A program made the position numbers and the translations under genes. This document shows, one piece after another, positions 34,642-43,494 of a stretch of 64,000 nucleotides of DNA (positions are counted from its first letter, which is position 1; every line of letters starts with the position of its first letter). The notes below the pieces were generated by a model. It was given only the letters and a program-made list of their open reading frames with translations. It made no database searches and was not told the origin of the DNA. Source of the DNA: Aurantiacibacter aquimixticola (lineage in GTDB: Bacteria > Pseudomonadota > Alphaproteobacteria > Sphingomonadales > Sphingomonadaceae); assembly GCF_003605475.1 (NCBI RefSeq), contig NZ_RAHX01000001.1:806001-870000 (forward strand), given 5' to 3'.

Positions 34642-35862
34642 GTGAATTACGACCAGATCTTCGACCAGGCGATCGACCGGCTGCATTCCGAAGGCCGATA
34701 CCGGGTGTTTATCGACATCCTGCGCAACAAAGGTGCGTTTCCAAATGCGCGCTGCTTCGCCGGTCATAACGGACCGAAGCCGATCACTGTCTGGTGCTCC
34801 AACGATTACCTTGCAATGGGCCAGCATCCCAAAGTGATCGCGGCGATGGAAGAAGCGCTGCACGATGTCGGCGCAGGTTCCGGGGGTACGCGAAATATTG
34901 GCGGCAACACGCATTATCACGTTCAGCTGGAGCAGGAGCTTGCAGACCTGCACGGCAAGGAAGCGGCTCTCCTGTTCACCAGCGGCTATGTTTCCAACGA
35001 TGCCACGCTGTCCACGCTCGCCAAGCTGCTGCCGGGATGCGTGATTTTCTCGGACGAACTTAACCATGCCAGCATGATCGCGGGTATCCGTAATTCCGGA
35101 TGCGAGAAGCGCGTCTTCCGCCACAACGATATGGCGCATCTCGAAGAGCTGCTCGCGGCTGAGCACGAGGCGACGCCAAAGGTCATCGCGTTCGAAAGCG
35201 TCTATTCGATGGATGGCGATGTCGCGCCTATTCACGCGATTTGCGATCTGGCTGATAAGTACAATGCCCTCACCTATATCGACGAAGTCCATGCCGTCGG
35301 CATGTATGGGGCACGCGGCGGGGGCATTTCGGAACGGGATGAAGCGGCCCACCGCATCGACCTGATCGAAGGAACGCTGGGCAAGGCCTTCGGTGTAATG
35401 GGCGGCTATGTCGCGTCGAGCAGGAAGGTCGTCGACTGCATCCGCTCCTATGCACCGGGCTTCATATTCACTACCTCGCTCAGTCCGGCGCTTGTCGCGG
35501 GCGTGCTCGCCGCTGTTCGCCACCTTAAGCAGTCTAGCGTGGAGCGGGATGCACAACAGGCCAACGCCGCTGCTCTCAAACGTCACTTCCGCGAAGCCGG
35601 CCTGCCGGTGATGGATTCGACGACGCATATCGTCCCGCTGATGGTGGGCGATCCGGTCCGGGCGAAGCGGATCAGCGACATCCTGCTGGCCGAATACGGC
35701 GCATATGTGCAGCCGATCAATTTCCCAACCGTGCCGCGCGGCACCGAACGGCTGCGCTTTACGCCCGGCCCAGCGCATACCGAGGCGATGATGGCAGAAC
35801 TGACCGCCGCGCTCGTTGAAATCTGGGACAGGCTCGACCTGCAATTGCGCGAAGCGGCATAA
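34642..35862 (+). CDS. hemA: 5-Aminolevulinate synthase
   Basis: This PLP enzyme condenses glycine and succinyl-CoA to 5-aminolevulinate, the alphaproteobacterial entry to haem and (bacterio)chlorophyll. The 406-residue protein has [23 protein letters not shown], the cofactor site [13 protein letters not shown] and the catalytic Lys in [13 protein letters not shown]. The GTG at 34642 ([12 protein letters not shown]) matches family N-termini. A GTG at 34618 would add eight residues. Neither has a convincing ribosome site. It follows murI by about 107 bases. Confidence 0.94.
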   Translation: MNYDQIFDQAIDRLHSEGRYRVFIDILRNKGAFPNARCFAGHNGPKPITVWCSNDYLAMGQHPKVIAAMEEALHDVGAGSGGTRNIGGNTHYHVQLEQELADLHGKEAALLFTSGYVSNDATLSTLAKLLPGCVIFSDELNHASMIAGIRNSGCEKRVFRHNDMAHLEELLAAEHEATPKVIAFESVYSMDGDVAPIHAICDLADKYNALTYIDEVHAVGMYGARGGGISERDEAAHRIDLIEGTLGKAFGVMGGYVASSRKVVDCIRSYAPGFIFTTSLSPALVAGVLAAVRHLKQSSVERDAQQANAAALKRHFREAGLPVMDSTTHIVPLMVGDPVRAKRISDILLAEYGAYVQPINFPTVPRGTERLRFTPGPAHTEAMMAELTAALVEIWDRLDLQLREAA

Positions 35863-36004
35863 GCCATGTCCAAACCCAGCCTGCCAACAAGCCAGAGATA
35901 AGCGTCACTTATAACCATGCGTTAGCGTCATGGTAACCAAACCTGCGCCATGAGGAGCACGTGTCGCCGATGATGGCGATGTTTGAGGCAGGTTCGGGCG
36001 CTAA

Positions 36005-38203
36005 ATGGCAGTTGGCAATCTTCTGAGAAGTCTTGGAGGCGGCAGTGCGGGCGGCAGGCGAACGCGCGTAATCTCGGCTGACGATACCGAGCGGCGGTTG
36101 CAAGTCCTCGACGATTACGAGCAGACCGGTATTTCGTGGATCTGGGCGACCGATGCCGACGGTCACCTTATCTATTTCTCGCCGAGCGCGTCCGAGAGCC
36201 TGGATGGGGACCTCGACGAATTGCTCGATCGGCCCTTGCCGGACATTTTCGAGATCGATCCCCACAATGCCGATCGATCCGACCGACCGATCAACTTCCA
36301 ACTGAAGGCGCGCAACAAGATCACCGATCTGGCGGTGAAGCTCGTCTCCGCATCGCATGAAAGCGAAGCGTCAGAACGCTGGTGGTCTCTTTCAGGGCAT
36401 CCGAAATTCTCGGAGGGTGGGAAATTCCTCGGCTATCGCGGCAGCGCGAAGGATATCACCACTGCCTATCGCCGGGCGCGCGAAGATTCGCGCTTGGCCG
36501 AATACGATTCGCTCACCGGTCTGGCCAATCGGCACCGAATGAACCGCAAGCTGGAAAGCACGCTGGCAGGCTTTCGCGCCGCCAAACGCGCTTGTGCGCT
36601 GTTGATGCTCGATCTCGACAAGTTCAAGCAGGTGAACGACACGATGGGGCACCAGGCAGGGGATGATCTCCTGCGCCAGGTCGCCGACAGGCTGAAGAGC
36701 ATCGTGGGCGAGAAGGCAGAGATCGGCCGCCTCGGCGGTGACGAATTTCAGGTCATGCTTCCCGATCTCGACGACCGCGGCACGCTCGGAGACCTGGCCG
36801 ACAAGATCATTCAGATGCTGTCATCGCCGTATCAGATCGAAGGCAAGCGCGCGATCATCGGCGCGTCTGTCGGCATCTCGATTGCACCATATGACGGGGT
36901 CGAGGCCGACGAGGTGATCCATGCGGCGGACCTCGCGCTTTACGCGGCGAAGAACAGCGGCCGCGGTACTTATCGGTTTTATTCGGCCGACCTAAGGGAT
37001 GTCGAACAGGAAAGGCAGGTACTGCTCGACGATCTGCGTGAGGCGCTGGCCGTCGGCCAGCTGCAAATGCACTACCAACCCGTTGTGCGGACTAGCGACA
37101 ACAGGGTGGTCGCGTTCGAGGCGCTGATGCGGTGGGAGCATCCCGAGCGAGGCAACGTCCCCCCGATGAGCTTTATCCCGGTCGCTGAAGAGACCGACCT
37201 CATCAATCGCATGGGCGAATGGGCCCTGCAGCAGGCGTGCAAGGACGCGCTAAAGTGGCCGGAGAATGTGCGCATCGCGGTGAATGTGTCGGCAAAGCAG
37301 TTCGTCAACAAAGGCTTCCCGGCGATCGTCACGCGGGTTCTGGCCGATACCGGCATCGCACCCGATCGGCTCGAGCTGGAACTGACCGAAACCGTCTTCA
37401 TGGGCGATACCGAAACAACGACAGCGACATTCAAGACTTTGAAGGCGCTGGGCGTGCGCCTCGCGCTCGACGATTTCGGCACTGGCTATTCCTCGCTCAG
37501 CTATCTGCGCAACGCCCCCTTCGACAAGATCAAGGTCGACAAGAGCTTCGTAGATACCTGCACGCAGAAAGACGAAAACAGCGCGAAAATCATCACCGCG
37601 ATCATCGGTTTGTCGGATGCGTTGGGAATGGACGTGACGGTCGAGGGCGTCGAAGCTTTCGACCAATTCAATCTCGTCTGCGCCAAAGGTGCGAAGTATA
37701 TCCAGGGCTGGATCTATTCGAAGGCGCGACCGCAATCGGAAGTGCTTGAAAAGATTGCCAGCGGCGGCTTCGCAATCGAGCCGAGCGGCCCCGACACCTA
37801 TCGGCCCGAGCGCCGCAGCGTGTTCCGCCGGATCGGTGTGATCCATGAAGATCACCGTTACGATGCCGTTATGCGGGACCTTTCGCAGACGGGATCGCGC
37901 ATCGAGGGGCTCGTTGGCGTGCCGATCGGTGCCGGGCTGGTGCTTGATCTTGGCGGCGGTCAACTCGTCGTATCGACCGTCCGGCGGTCTGAAGGCGCGA
38001 TGATCGGCGTCGAATTCGAAACGCCGCTGGTGAGCGATGGCGCCGGCGGTCTCGTCACGCGCAACCGAGTATCGCCCTACGCCCTGGCCAGCGCTGGCAT
38101 GCCTCTGGCGGCTCTGCCGCCCGGCAATTATCCCAGCACGTTATTGGGTGGTGACAAAGACTCCAAGCCGCAATTCATGCAGGTACAGGTCCACCGCGGC
38201 TGA
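36005..38203 (+). CDS. PAS-GGDEF-EAL-PilZ c-di-GMP protein
   Basis: A 732-residue cytosolic protein. PAS-like domain (about 35-155); GGDEF domain (about 160-325) with intact GGDEF at 244-248 and no RxxD inhibitory site five residues before it; EAL domain (about 340-590) with FEALMRWEHP, NVSAKQF, ELTETVF, LDDFGTGYSSLSYLR and VEGVE, so phosphodiesterase residues are present; C-terminal PilZ domain (about 600-690) with RPERRS and DLSQTGSRI for c-di-GMP binding. It may both make and break c-di-GMP, with PilZ as a built-in reader. The net activity cannot be read from sequence. It ends 15 bases from the convergent ornithine decarboxylase gene. Confidence 0.92.
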   Translation: MAVGNLLRSLGGGSAGGRRTRVISADDTERRLQVLDDYEQTGISWIWATDADGHLIYFSPSASESLDGDLDELLDRPLPDIFEIDPHNADRSDRPINFQLKARNKITDLAVKLVSASHESEASERWWSLSGHPKFSEGGKFLGYRGSAKDITTAYRRAREDSRLAEYDSLTGLANRHRMNRKLESTLAGFRAAKRACALLMLDLDKFKQVNDTMGHQAGDDLLRQVADRLKSIVGEKAEIGRLGGDEFQVMLPDLDDRGTLGDLADKIIQMLSSPYQIEGKRAIIGASVGISIAPYDGVEADEVIHAADLALYAAKNSGRGTYRFYSADLRDVEQERQVLLDDLREALAVGQLQMHYQPVVRTSDNRVVAFEALMRWEHPERGNVPPMSFIPVAEETDLINRMGEWALQQACKDALKWPENVRIAVNVSAKQFVNKGFPAIVTRVLADTGIAPDRLELELTETVFMGDTETTTATFKTLKALGVRLALDDFGTGYSSLSYLRNAPFDKIKVDKSFVDTCTQKDENSAKIITAIIGLSDALGMDVTVEGVEAFDQFNLVCAKGAKYIQGWIYSKARPQSEVLEKIASGGFAIEPSGPDTYRPERRSVFRRIGVIHEDHRYDAVMRDLSQTGSRIEGLVGVPIGAGLVLDLGGGQLVVSTVRRSEGAMIGVEFETPLVSDGAGGLVTRNRVSPYALASAGMPLAALPPGNYPSTLLGGDKDSKPQFMQVQVHRG

Positions 38204-38218
38204 CTGCGTGGGGAGCTA

Positions 38219-39424
38219 TTACCGCAGGCTCACCACATTGTCGCTGGCGCGCGGATCGGGGCGATCCCCGCGATAGAGACTCGCCATCGGCTCGTCGGTG
38301 ACGATCGCCGCTTCGGTTGCGCCGAAACCGTTGAATGCCGTCTTCATCGCAGCGCCGTACGCGCCGAGCATACCGATCTCGATATAGTCGTCGGCCTTGA
38401 TGTCGTCGGGCAGCAGGAATGGGCCCGCCATGTAGTCTGCATCATCGCAGGTCGGGCCGTAAAAGGCGAATTCCGCTTCAGGTTTGATGAGATCGTCCTC
38501 CAGCGCACGCACCGGGAAACGCCAGGCGACATGTGCAGCATCGAACAGCGCGCCATAGGCGCCGTCATTGATGTAGAGTTCGTTGTCCCGCCGTTTCTCC
38601 ACGCGCACGATGATGGATGAGTATTCGGCGCACAGCGCCCTGCCCGGCTCCGCCCACAGTTCTGCCGAATACGAGATCGGCAGCGCTTCGAAATGGCGAT
38701 GGATTAATGCAAAATAGTCTTCGAGCGGTGGAGGCTCCATGCCCGGGTAGACGCTCGGGAAGCCGCCGCCGACATCGACGATATCGACCGTAACCGCAGC
38801 CTCGGCAATCGCGGCACGGACACGTTCCAGCGCCTGCACGAAGGCGAAGGGCGTCATCGCCTGGCTGCCGACATGGAAGCAGATGCCCAACGCATCGCAG
38901 TGCTGGCGAGTCGCCTGCAGCAGCGGCCTGGCATCAGTGAGATCGGTGCCGAATTTTGCCGCCAGGGAAAGCTGCGAATGCTCCGACGATACGCGCAGAC
39001 GGACGAGCAAAGCGAGATCCTTTGCCGCCTTGCCAGACGCATCCGTGGTCGCCTCGACAATCTTCTCCAGTTCCTCGATCGTGTCGAGGCTGAATGTCTT
39101 CACGCCGTGCTCGAAATAGGCTTCGCGAACGGCGCGTGGCGTCTTGACGGGGTGCATGAAGCACAGCGCCGCGTCGGGCAGCAGGCCGCGCACGAGCCGA
39201 ACCTCTCCTATGGAAGCGACGTCGTAATGCGTCACGCCACTGTCCCATAGGATCTGCAACAGGTCGGGAGACGGATTGGCCTTCACCGCATACATCGCCT
39301 TGCCCGGGAACTTCTCGACGAAGAAGCGGGCGGCGCGCGCTGCGGCGTGCGGGCGGGTGAGGATGACAGGTTCGTCAGGCGCGAGAGCGCCGACTACAGC
39401 CTTGGCATCAGGAAATTGGCGCAA
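38219..39424 (-). CDS. Ornithine decarboxylase-type PLP enzyme (alanine racemase fold)
   Basis: This 401-residue enzyme decarboxylates ornithine (possibly also lysine) to putrescine (or cadaverine). The PLP Lys48 is in AMYAVKANPSP; other motifs are CFHVGSQAM, DVGGGFP, AEPGRALCAEY and the catalytic Cys326 in GPTCDDADYM. The start is a TTG at 39424 with no normal ribosome site: the bases before it form part of a GC-rich leader, which suggests translational control. The DHS-like polyamine synthase lies 1.7 kb upstream on the same strand, with two lipoprotein genes between. Confidence 0.92.
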   Translation of the reverse strand: MRQFPDAKAVVGALAPDEPVILTRPHAAARAARFFVEKFPGKAMYAVKANPSPDLLQILWDSGVTHYDVASIGEVRLVRGLLPDAALCFMHPVKTPRAVREAYFEHGVKTFSLDTIEELEKIVEATTDASGKAAKDLALLVRLRVSSEHSQLSLAAKFGTDLTDARPLLQATRQHCDALGICFHVGSQAMTPFAFVQALERVRAAIAEAAVTVDIVDVGGGFPSVYPGMEPPPLEDYFALIHRHFEALPISYSAELWAEPGRALCAEYSSIIVRVEKRRDNELYINDGAYGALFDAAHVAWRFPVRALEDDLIKPEAEFAFYGPTCDDADYMAGPFLLPDDIKADDYIEIGMLGAYGAAMKTAFNGFGATEAAIVTDEPMASLYRGDRPDPRASDNVVSLR

Positions 39425-39530
39425 CTCAAGGGACCCCCTAGCTTCTCAACCGACAAGACACTGCCTTGCGGTGGGTGTCCCCTGGGGCAGCGAGGCCGCG
39501 CATATAAGCGCAGCGCGTTCAAGCGCAAGC
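39425..39530 (-). promoter_or_regulatory. Structured leader before ornithine decarboxylase, candidate speF-type element
   Basis: The roughly 105 bases before the TTG start are strongly structured. On the minus strand, CTGCC and GGCAG close a hairpin at 39490-39461 with AGGGGACACCC inside, and GGGGGTCCCT just before the start could pair partly with that inner strand. An alphaproteobacterial cis-element called speF is known upstream of such decarboxylases. Position and base composition fit it, but I have not matched the consensus. Confidence 0.45.
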
Positions 39531-39534
39531 GAAA

Positions 39535-39654
39535 TCAGGTGAGCGGCGCACCTTTATCGATCTGCCCGCCAGGCACTTGTGCGACGGCGTCCTTCTCGTC
39601 TTCGTCGAGCCAACGCAGATCAGCTTCATGAAAGCCGACAAGCTCCGCGCGCAT
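39535..39654 (-). CDS. Possible 39-residue ORF upstream of ornithine decarboxylase
   Basis: ATG at 39654 to TGA at 39537-39535 encodes MRAELVGFHEADLRWLDEDE, then KDAVAQVPGGQIDKGAPLT. The composition is protein-like and acidic, with no low-complexity run. The ribosome site is poor (GAGACGGGCA). It lies after a lipoprotein gene and just before the decarboxylase leader, so it could be a leader peptide, a gene remnant, or chance. Confidence 0.3.
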   Translation of the reverse strand: MRAELVGFHEADLRWLDEDEKDAVAQVPGGQIDKGAPLT

Positions 39655-39710
39655 TGCCCGTCTCGCAAGACACACTAATGCGCGCGAAGCATCGACGGAA
39701 CAGTGAGCGA

Positions 39711-40367
39711 TCAGTCCTCTTTGGGCTGACGGAAGACGTTGACCCGCACAGGACCCTCATAAGAGAACGCGCTGGCAAGCTGAGCTTCGACGCCTGAAGT
39801 CCAGTTCGCTGCGCCGTAGCCATACCACATTGTGTTGGTGACGGTTGAAGTCGCAATGCCCTCGATAGCCGAGCCGATACGGGCAGGGTTGCTCGTGACG
39901 AGCACGTAGCGCTCGCCGTCCTGCGGCATGAACTGCACCGAATAGGTACGGCCGCTCATGTGGCTGCGCATGTTGTAGTGCTCGGGCGTGAAGCTGCGCA
40001 TCTGCGAGCCATCCGCACCGAGGATTTCCACGTGCGGAGAGAATAGTGCCGCCGGGCCGACGACGGAGCCGACCTCGATCGGTGCGTTCCAGCGCGTTTC
40101 CGGCAGGGCGAACACCGCGTATGGCCCGCTTACGCCCGACATAGTGAGGCACGGAGACGTGCTGTCGAGCTGGTGATCGACCAGCCAGACGGCCTTATCC
40201 TTCTCCGGCACGACGCTGACTGCATTGGCGAAGCTCGGCGTTTCGGGGCACGCGGCAACCGGTGCATAGCTGGTAACCGGGCGCTGGATGGGCGGAGCGG
40301 AAGCGCAGGCGGCCAACAGCGACAAGACCGTCGCTGCTGCCGCGCTCGAACGAAGCGCGCGCTTCAC
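39711..40367 (-). CDS. Lipoprotein of unknown function
   Basis: A 218-residue protein with a lipobox (LSLLAAC-A) about 21 residues in. The mature part is beta-rich with two further Cys residues near the start of the domain (VAACPETPSF, TSPCLTMSG) that could form a disulfide. There is a faint likeness to MalM-type periplasmic proteins, but no firm match. Its start overlaps the stop of the next upstream lipoprotein gene by four bases (ATGA), so the two are probably partners. Confidence 0.78.
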   Translation of the reverse strand: MKRALRSSAAAATVLSLLAACASAPPIQRPVTSYAPVAACPETPSFANAVSVVPEKDKAVWLVDHQLDSTSPCLTMSGVSGPYAVFALPETRWNAPIEVGSVVGPAALFSPHVEILGADGSQMRSFTPEHYNMRSHMSGRTYSVQFMPQDGERYVLVTSNPARIGSAIEGIATSTVTNTMWYGYGAANWTSGVEAQLASAFSYEGPVRVNVFRQPKED

Positions 40368-41065
40368 CGGATCAGCCCGATTGCGGCATCGACCACAGTC
40401 GCCAGCGCATCGTCGATGCCTTCCGCGAGAAGCTGCGGATTGGTGACCATGTCTTCACGATTGGCGAAAGCGTAAGCCGGGTTCGGCGACAGCGCGATCA
40501 CGCCGGCGGGCGAGTCTACCCAGTTCAACGCTATGCGGTTTTCTAGCAGCGTCGCACCTGTCGTCGCATCGACCATGCGCACGTCTGCCAGAACGGCGGG
40601 GCGCCAGGCATTGCCGCCCGCCTGCATATATCCGAACTGCTGGATGACGAGATCGAAATGCGCCTGCGTACCGGCCGGGCCGACCGGATATTCGACCAGG
40701 AATTCACGCTTTTCGCGGTCCGGGCCTTCCACCACGCTGGCGGTAACGCCGGTGCCGGCGAAGCGTTCGACGATCAGCGCTTCGAGCGTTTCTTCCGGCG
40801 TATAGCCGATGGTATCGAGCGCTTCGTTTACGGCGTCCTTGCGGCTCGCCTGCACGCCGGCATCGATGAGACCGCCGATCAGGCCGAAGTTCGACATGGT
40901 CGATGCGGCCTGACGCGCAATCACGTTTTCTGGCAGCGCGTCGTCGGCGACGGCAACCCGCGTTACCGGCACGTCCGGTGCGGTGTACGGCGTACCGACA
41001 TAGGTGGACGCACACGCGCTGAGCGAGGCCATCGCGCCGACCGCGACAAGCAACTTCAATTTCAT
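40364..41065 (-). CDS. Lipoprotein of unknown function
   Basis: A 233-residue protein with a lipobox (ASLSAC-A) about 18 residues in. A Ser/Gly/Ala-rich helix (NFGLIGGLIDAGVQAS) could insert in or lie on the membrane. The rest looks like an alpha/beta domain with DLVIQQFGYMQAGG. GGAGG lies ten bases upstream of the ATG at 41065. It is coupled to the following lipoprotein and follows the DHS-like gene by 85 bases. I do not recognise the family. Confidence 0.78.
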   Translation of the reverse strand: MKLKLLVAVGAMASLSACASTYVGTPYTAPDVPVTRVAVADDALPENVIARQAASTMSNFGLIGGLIDAGVQASRKDAVNEALDTIGYTPEETLEALIVERFAGTGVTASVVEGPDREKREFLVEYPVGPAGTQAHFDLVIQQFGYMQAGGNAWRPAVLADVRMVDATTGATLLENRIALNWVDSPAGVIALSPNPAYAFANREDMVTNPQLLAEGIDDALATVVDAAIGLIR

Positions 41066-41150
41066 GATGGTATTCCCTCCAAGAACCTGCACGAGCGACC
41101 CCCTCGCCGCGCTCGGTATGAAATCGCAAATAAGCCGATTTTTGGGGCCG

Positions 41151-42209
41151 TCAATCGGTATCGAAAAGCTTGGCCCAGCGGCGCTTGTTGCGGGTCTTCC
41201 AGTGGCCGCGGTGATAAGCGTCGCTGGCTAGAAGCGGCATAACCGAACCGGCTTCCGCAAAGACCATCTGCTCGATCGCGGTCGAGACCTTGCCCCAGCT
41301 TGCCGCCTCCTGCAGCGTGGAGGAGGAGCACGCGCCGTCCCGCACGTCGGCAACGGTGACCTGCACGGCATATTTGTGGACAGAAACGTCCTCGTGGCCC
41401 AGGATCTCGGCACACACCACCGTATCCTGAATGAAGTTCTTGGGCACCCCGCCGCCCACCATCAGCAGGCCGCTTTCGCCGCCCTTGATCTTGATGTCGG
41501 TCAGCTCCCGGAAGTCGGCCACCGCGTCTATCATCAGATAGGGTTCGCCCGTCTCCATCTGATCGACCTGGTGCTTCACCAGGCCGAACCCGGCGGAGCT
41601 ATCCACGAAAGCAGGGCAGAAGATCGGCACATCATGCTCGTAGGCGAGCTTGACGAGGCTGTTCTCCTTCTTGCCGTTCTCGACCAGGTACTTGCCCATT
41701 TCGCGAATGAAGGCGCGGCTGGAGTACGGCCCGGGCGGCAGGGCGTTGGCGATCTTGTTGATGGTGAAGTCGCAGTCCTGCAATTGCTCTTCGTCGATAT
41801 AGGTGTCGTAGATGCGGTCGATATAGAGGCTGCGAAGCGTGTCGTCGTCGGGCACTTCGAGCGCCTGGTAGTGCTTGTGTCCAAGCCCTTCGAAGAAGTC
41901 CATGTCGACGATGGTAGCGCCGGTCGCCACCACGCAATCGACCATGTTGTTACGGATCAGCTCTGCATAGAGATCCATGCAGCCGCCCGCGCTGGTGCTG
42001 CCTGCGATGACGAGGAAGATGGTGCAGTCCTTGTCTTCCAGCATCTGGTTGTAGATGCCCGTCGCCTTGGCGAGATCGCGGCTGGTGAAGCTCATCTTGC
42101 CCATCTGGTCGATGATCGGGCGCGCATCGAAGCTGGTGATGTCGATATGCTCGACTTCGGTCGAAAGCAGCTCCGCCTTGCGCGTGTCGTTGATGGGCTG
42201 ATCGGTCAT
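41151..42209 (-). CDS. Deoxyhypusine synthase-like polyamine synthase (homospermidine or bis-guanidino-azanonane type)
   Basis: A 352-residue NAD-dependent enzyme of the deoxyhypusine synthase family. The catalytic Lys307 lies in AASWGKVST, and NAD-binding motifs such as AGSTSAGG, VATGATIVD and VGGGVPKN are kept. Bacteria lack eIF5A, so bacterial members act on free amines. Reported products are homospermidine or, from agmatine, 1,9-bis(guanidino)-5-aza-nonane. Sequence alone does not say which. AGGAGA nine bases before the ATG at 42209 is a good ribosome site. The upstream 261-base region carries the second copy of the 30-base element. Confidence 0.88.
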   Translation of the reverse strand: MTDQPINDTRKAELLSTEVEHIDITSFDARPIIDQMGKMSFTSRDLAKATGIYNQMLEDKDCTIFLVIAGSTSAGGCMDLYAELIRNNMVDCVVATGATIVDMDFFEGLGHKHYQALEVPDDDTLRSLYIDRIYDTYIDEEQLQDCDFTINKIANALPPGPYSSRAFIREMGKYLVENGKKENSLVKLAYEHDVPIFCPAFVDSSAGFGLVKHQVDQMETGEPYLMIDAVADFRELTDIKIKGGESGLLMVGGGVPKNFIQDTVVCAEILGHEDVSVHKYAVQVTVADVRDGACSSSTLQEAASWGKVSTAIEQMVFAEAGSVMPLLASDAYHRGHWKTRNKRRWAKLFDTD

Positions 42210-42314
42210 GAGCGTGTGTCTCCTGTCGTGCTGTCCCGAGAACGGGCCGTGCCCGCCCCCGTTCCACCGATTGCAGCGAAAGCCAAGAGGCTTTCGGCCC
42301 GATCGACGGTGGGG

Positions 42315-42344
42315 GGTGTGACAAGTGTGACAGTGTCCTGGAGC
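42315..42344 (-). repeat. 30-base intergenic element, copy 2 (upstream of the DHS-like gene)
   Basis: Read on the minus strand it matches the element at 25471-25500 at 29 of 30 bases; a T replaces C at the junction of the two 9-base units (CTGTCACAC, TTGTCACAC). It points toward the DHS-like gene, whose ATG lies 106 bases on, and away from the divergent threonine dehydratase-like gene. Confidence 0.8.
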
Positions 42345-42470
42345 AAATATTCGCAGCTCTCGCAGCTGGCCTCCGAAGCGCGGAGTTCTGCGGGTGCGAG
42401 GGAGATTCTCAACATGATTGCCGCCTGCCACGCGTGACAGGGTGTAGGAAAGCGCGATAGGCCGCACCGC

Positions 42471-43430
42471 ATGGAAACGAGCCAACGCCAGCCGACCCGT
42501 GAAGGGGTTATCCGCGCCGCCGAAAAGGTCGCCGCGATCTTGCCGACGACCCCGCTGCTGCCCTTTGAGCACGAGCGTGTGACAGTGTTCGCCAAGGCCG
42601 AATGCCTACAACCGATGGGCGCCTTCAAGATACGCGGCGCGTGGCATCGCTTGTCCGATCTGTCGGACGAGGAAAAGAGACGCGGGGTCGTCGCCGTGTC
42701 GAGCGGCAACCATGCGCAGGGCGTCGCCTGGGCTGCACGCGAGCTGGGCATCGACGCCACCATCGTGATGCCGCAGGACGCGCCGCGCGTGAAGCTGGAG
42801 AGGACGCGCGGCTACGGCGCCCAAGTCGTCACCTATGACCGTATGACTGAGAACCGGGAAGCGATTGCAAAGGCGCTGTCGGAGGAGAATGGCGCGACCT
42901 ATGTCCATGCCTTCGGCGATCCTTGGGTGATCGAGGGACAGGGCAGCACCGGAATAGAGATCGCCGAGCAGATGGGCCGCCAACCCTCCCGCATCGTCGC
43001 CTGCTGCGGCGGTGGCGGGCTGTCTGCAGGTCTCGCCCTTGCCTGCCCCGACGCCGCGATCGTGCCGGTCGAACCGGAAGGTTGGGACGATATCTGCCGC
43101 AGCCTCGAGATCGGCGAGATCCAGAACGTCGGCGAGAGCCCTCCGCCGACAGCTTGTGACGCCTTGCAGACTTTGGCCACCTTCCCGCTCAATTTCGGCG
43201 TCCTGAAAGAGCGGTGCCACGAGTGGGCGCGCGTGTCGGAAGCCGAAATTCGGAACGCGCAGCGCTTCGCCTTTGCGCAGCTTCGCCTCTTGCTCGAGCC
43301 GGGCGGCGCAGCAGCGCTGGCGGCGGTGTTGTCCGGCAAGGTCGCGGTGGATGACGCGACGGTCGTGATCCTGTCCGGCGGCAACACCGATGCGGAGGCC
43401 TTTGCGAAGGTGCTGGGGACGACGGATTAG
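42471..43430 (+). CDS. Threonine/serine dehydratase-like PLP enzyme
   Basis: A 319-residue fold-type II PLP enzyme. The cofactor Lys is in MGAFKIRGA; SSGNHAQGVA, CGGGGLSAGLA and the late LSGGNTDAE complete the site. It resembles catabolic threonine dehydratase (tdcB) or serine racemase rather than full IlvA, because the C-terminal ACT regulatory domain is missing. It most likely deaminates threonine or serine to 2-oxo acids. It is divergent from the DHS-like gene. Exact specificity is uncertain. Confidence 0.88.
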   Translation: METSQRQPTREGVIRAAEKVAAILPTTPLLPFEHERVTVFAKAECLQPMGAFKIRGAWHRLSDLSDEEKRRGVVAVSSGNHAQGVAWAARELGIDATIVMPQDAPRVKLERTRGYGAQVVTYDRMTENREAIAKALSEENGATYVHAFGDPWVIEGQGSTGIEIAEQMGRQPSRIVACCGGGGLSAGLALACPDAAIVPVEPEGWDDICRSLEIGEIQNVGESPPPTACDALQTLATFPLNFGVLKERCHEWARVSEAEIRNAQRFAFAQLRLLLEPGGAAALAAVLSGKVAVDDATVVILSGGNTDAEAFAKVLGTTD

Positions 43431-43494
43431 GTTGCGATTGACAATCTAACCTCGCGCGCCAAGCGTACTCATGTCGTTTGGGGAGGAAATGTCG

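Noticed and set aside
35863..36004. Short inverted repeat (ACCATG with CATGGT) before the GGDEF-EAL-PilZ gene
   Set aside because: Six-base arms with a 9-base spacer are weak. It does not fit a full CtrA site (TTAA-N7-TTAA), and no promoter elements could be placed with confidence.
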